From IMG/VR virus record IMGVR_UViG_3300021962_000183, positions 1 to 46,905 of that record: DNA of 46,905 nt; one strand, 5' to 3'. This document shows positions 46,648-46,905 of this stretch, piece after piece (positions within the stretch are counted from its first letter, which is position 1; each line of letters starts with the position of its first letter). The notes under the pieces were generated by a model, which was not told the origin of the DNA, did not search any database, and saw only the letters and a program-made list of their open reading frames with translations. The position numbers and the translations under genes are program-made. This stretch comes from a virus.

Positions 46648-46905
46648 GCAAGCGCCCTTGCGCCCGGTTTGTCCGTCGCCTGCTGCGCATGGAAGGGGCG
46701 GGGATTGACGAGCTTGCCTCCCTCGCCTTCGACGCTGCCGCCATGGCTGCCCACAAGGGCGCATGGATCTCGGGCTACCGCCCCGCGGGCGGCAACACTT
46801 CCGTTGCGGTTGCGGAGATCCATGCGGAGCGCCGCGGGGAGCTGCGGCGGCTGTCGCCGTCCACCCTGGAGCGCGTCGCCTCGCTTGCGTGGCGCGCATG
46901 GAAGG
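46644..46905 (+). CDS. last plus-strand gene, truncated by the window end
   Basis: At least 87 residues can be read, MSKRPCARFVRRLLRMEGAG onward: a basic lead, an Ala-rich helix (ELASLAFDAAAMAAHKGAW), a GYRPAGGNTSV loop and VAEIHAERRGELRRLS, like a small helical domain. The ATG overlaps the previous stop in GGGGGCGCGGTCATGAGC. It continues past the window; with a five-base overlap of the ends it would finish at the TGA at 74-76. Function unknown. Confidence 0.6.
   Translation, partial: MSKRPCARFVRRLLRMEGAGIDELASLAFDAAAMAAHKGAWISGYRPAGGNTSVAVAEIHAERRGELRRLSPSTLERVASLAWRAWK

Overview
The window looks like the complete or near-complete genome of a temperate, short-tailed (podovirus-type) bacteriophage with a GC-rich genome. 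It has a P22-like portal, scaffold and capsid genes, a T7-like adaptor, nozzle and internal-core block, one giant 2613-residue internal virion protein, two tail fibres, both terminase subunits, a tyrosine integrase and a tRNA-Ala. I see no RNA polymerase, DNA polymerase or sheathed-tail genes. The bacterial host cannot be named from the sequence. Many genes have no Shine-Dalgarno motif and instead carry C/A-rich leaders and an A-rich start of the coding region, which points to a host in which SD-independent initiation is common.

Layout. Positions 1-3158 (+) hold a tightly packed operon of small unknown proteins that ends at a strong terminator (3264-3293). Positions 3333-3803 (-) encode a RusA resolvase. 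Positions 3804-4090 are an unusually structured control region of mutually exclusive hairpins and a nested palindrome around a sigma70-like promoter. Positions 4086-4660 (+) carry a basic protein, tRNA-Ala(TGC) and a terminator. Positions 4701-15126 (-) form one long operon transcribed right to left: a small HTH regulator, an unknown protein, a Sak4-like ATPase, a DUF669/SSB-like protein, an SF2 helicase, a Cas4-like nuclease, an HTH protein, a primase-helicase, small unknowns, a muralytic enzyme and the small terminase. Positions 15217-16143 (+) are the integrase. Positions 16096-43714 (-) are the lysis-like and virion module, read from the tail fibres (right) through terminase, portal, scaffold, capsid, connectors, internal proteins and giant protein, to a dNMP kinase, a phosphoesterase and small membrane proteins. 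Positions 44188-46905 (+) are a second run of small unknown genes.

The right and left plus-strand clusters look like one operon cut by the window ends. Overlapping the last and first five bases (gaagg) lets the truncated last gene close with a stop at 74-76, ten bases before the next start, so the molecule is probably circular or circularly permuted.

How it works together: the HTH regulator and integrase are divergently arranged and probably govern lysogeny. Sak4, the SSB-like protein, the helicase, the nuclease and RusA form a recombination set, with the primase-helicase for replication. The plus-strand small proteins probably act early on the host. The features I consider least explained are the 3860-4120 control region, a repeated gene-junction sequence with SD found on both strands, the six-copy AACCC leader, and the composite giant protein with an ADP-ribosyltransferase-like domain.
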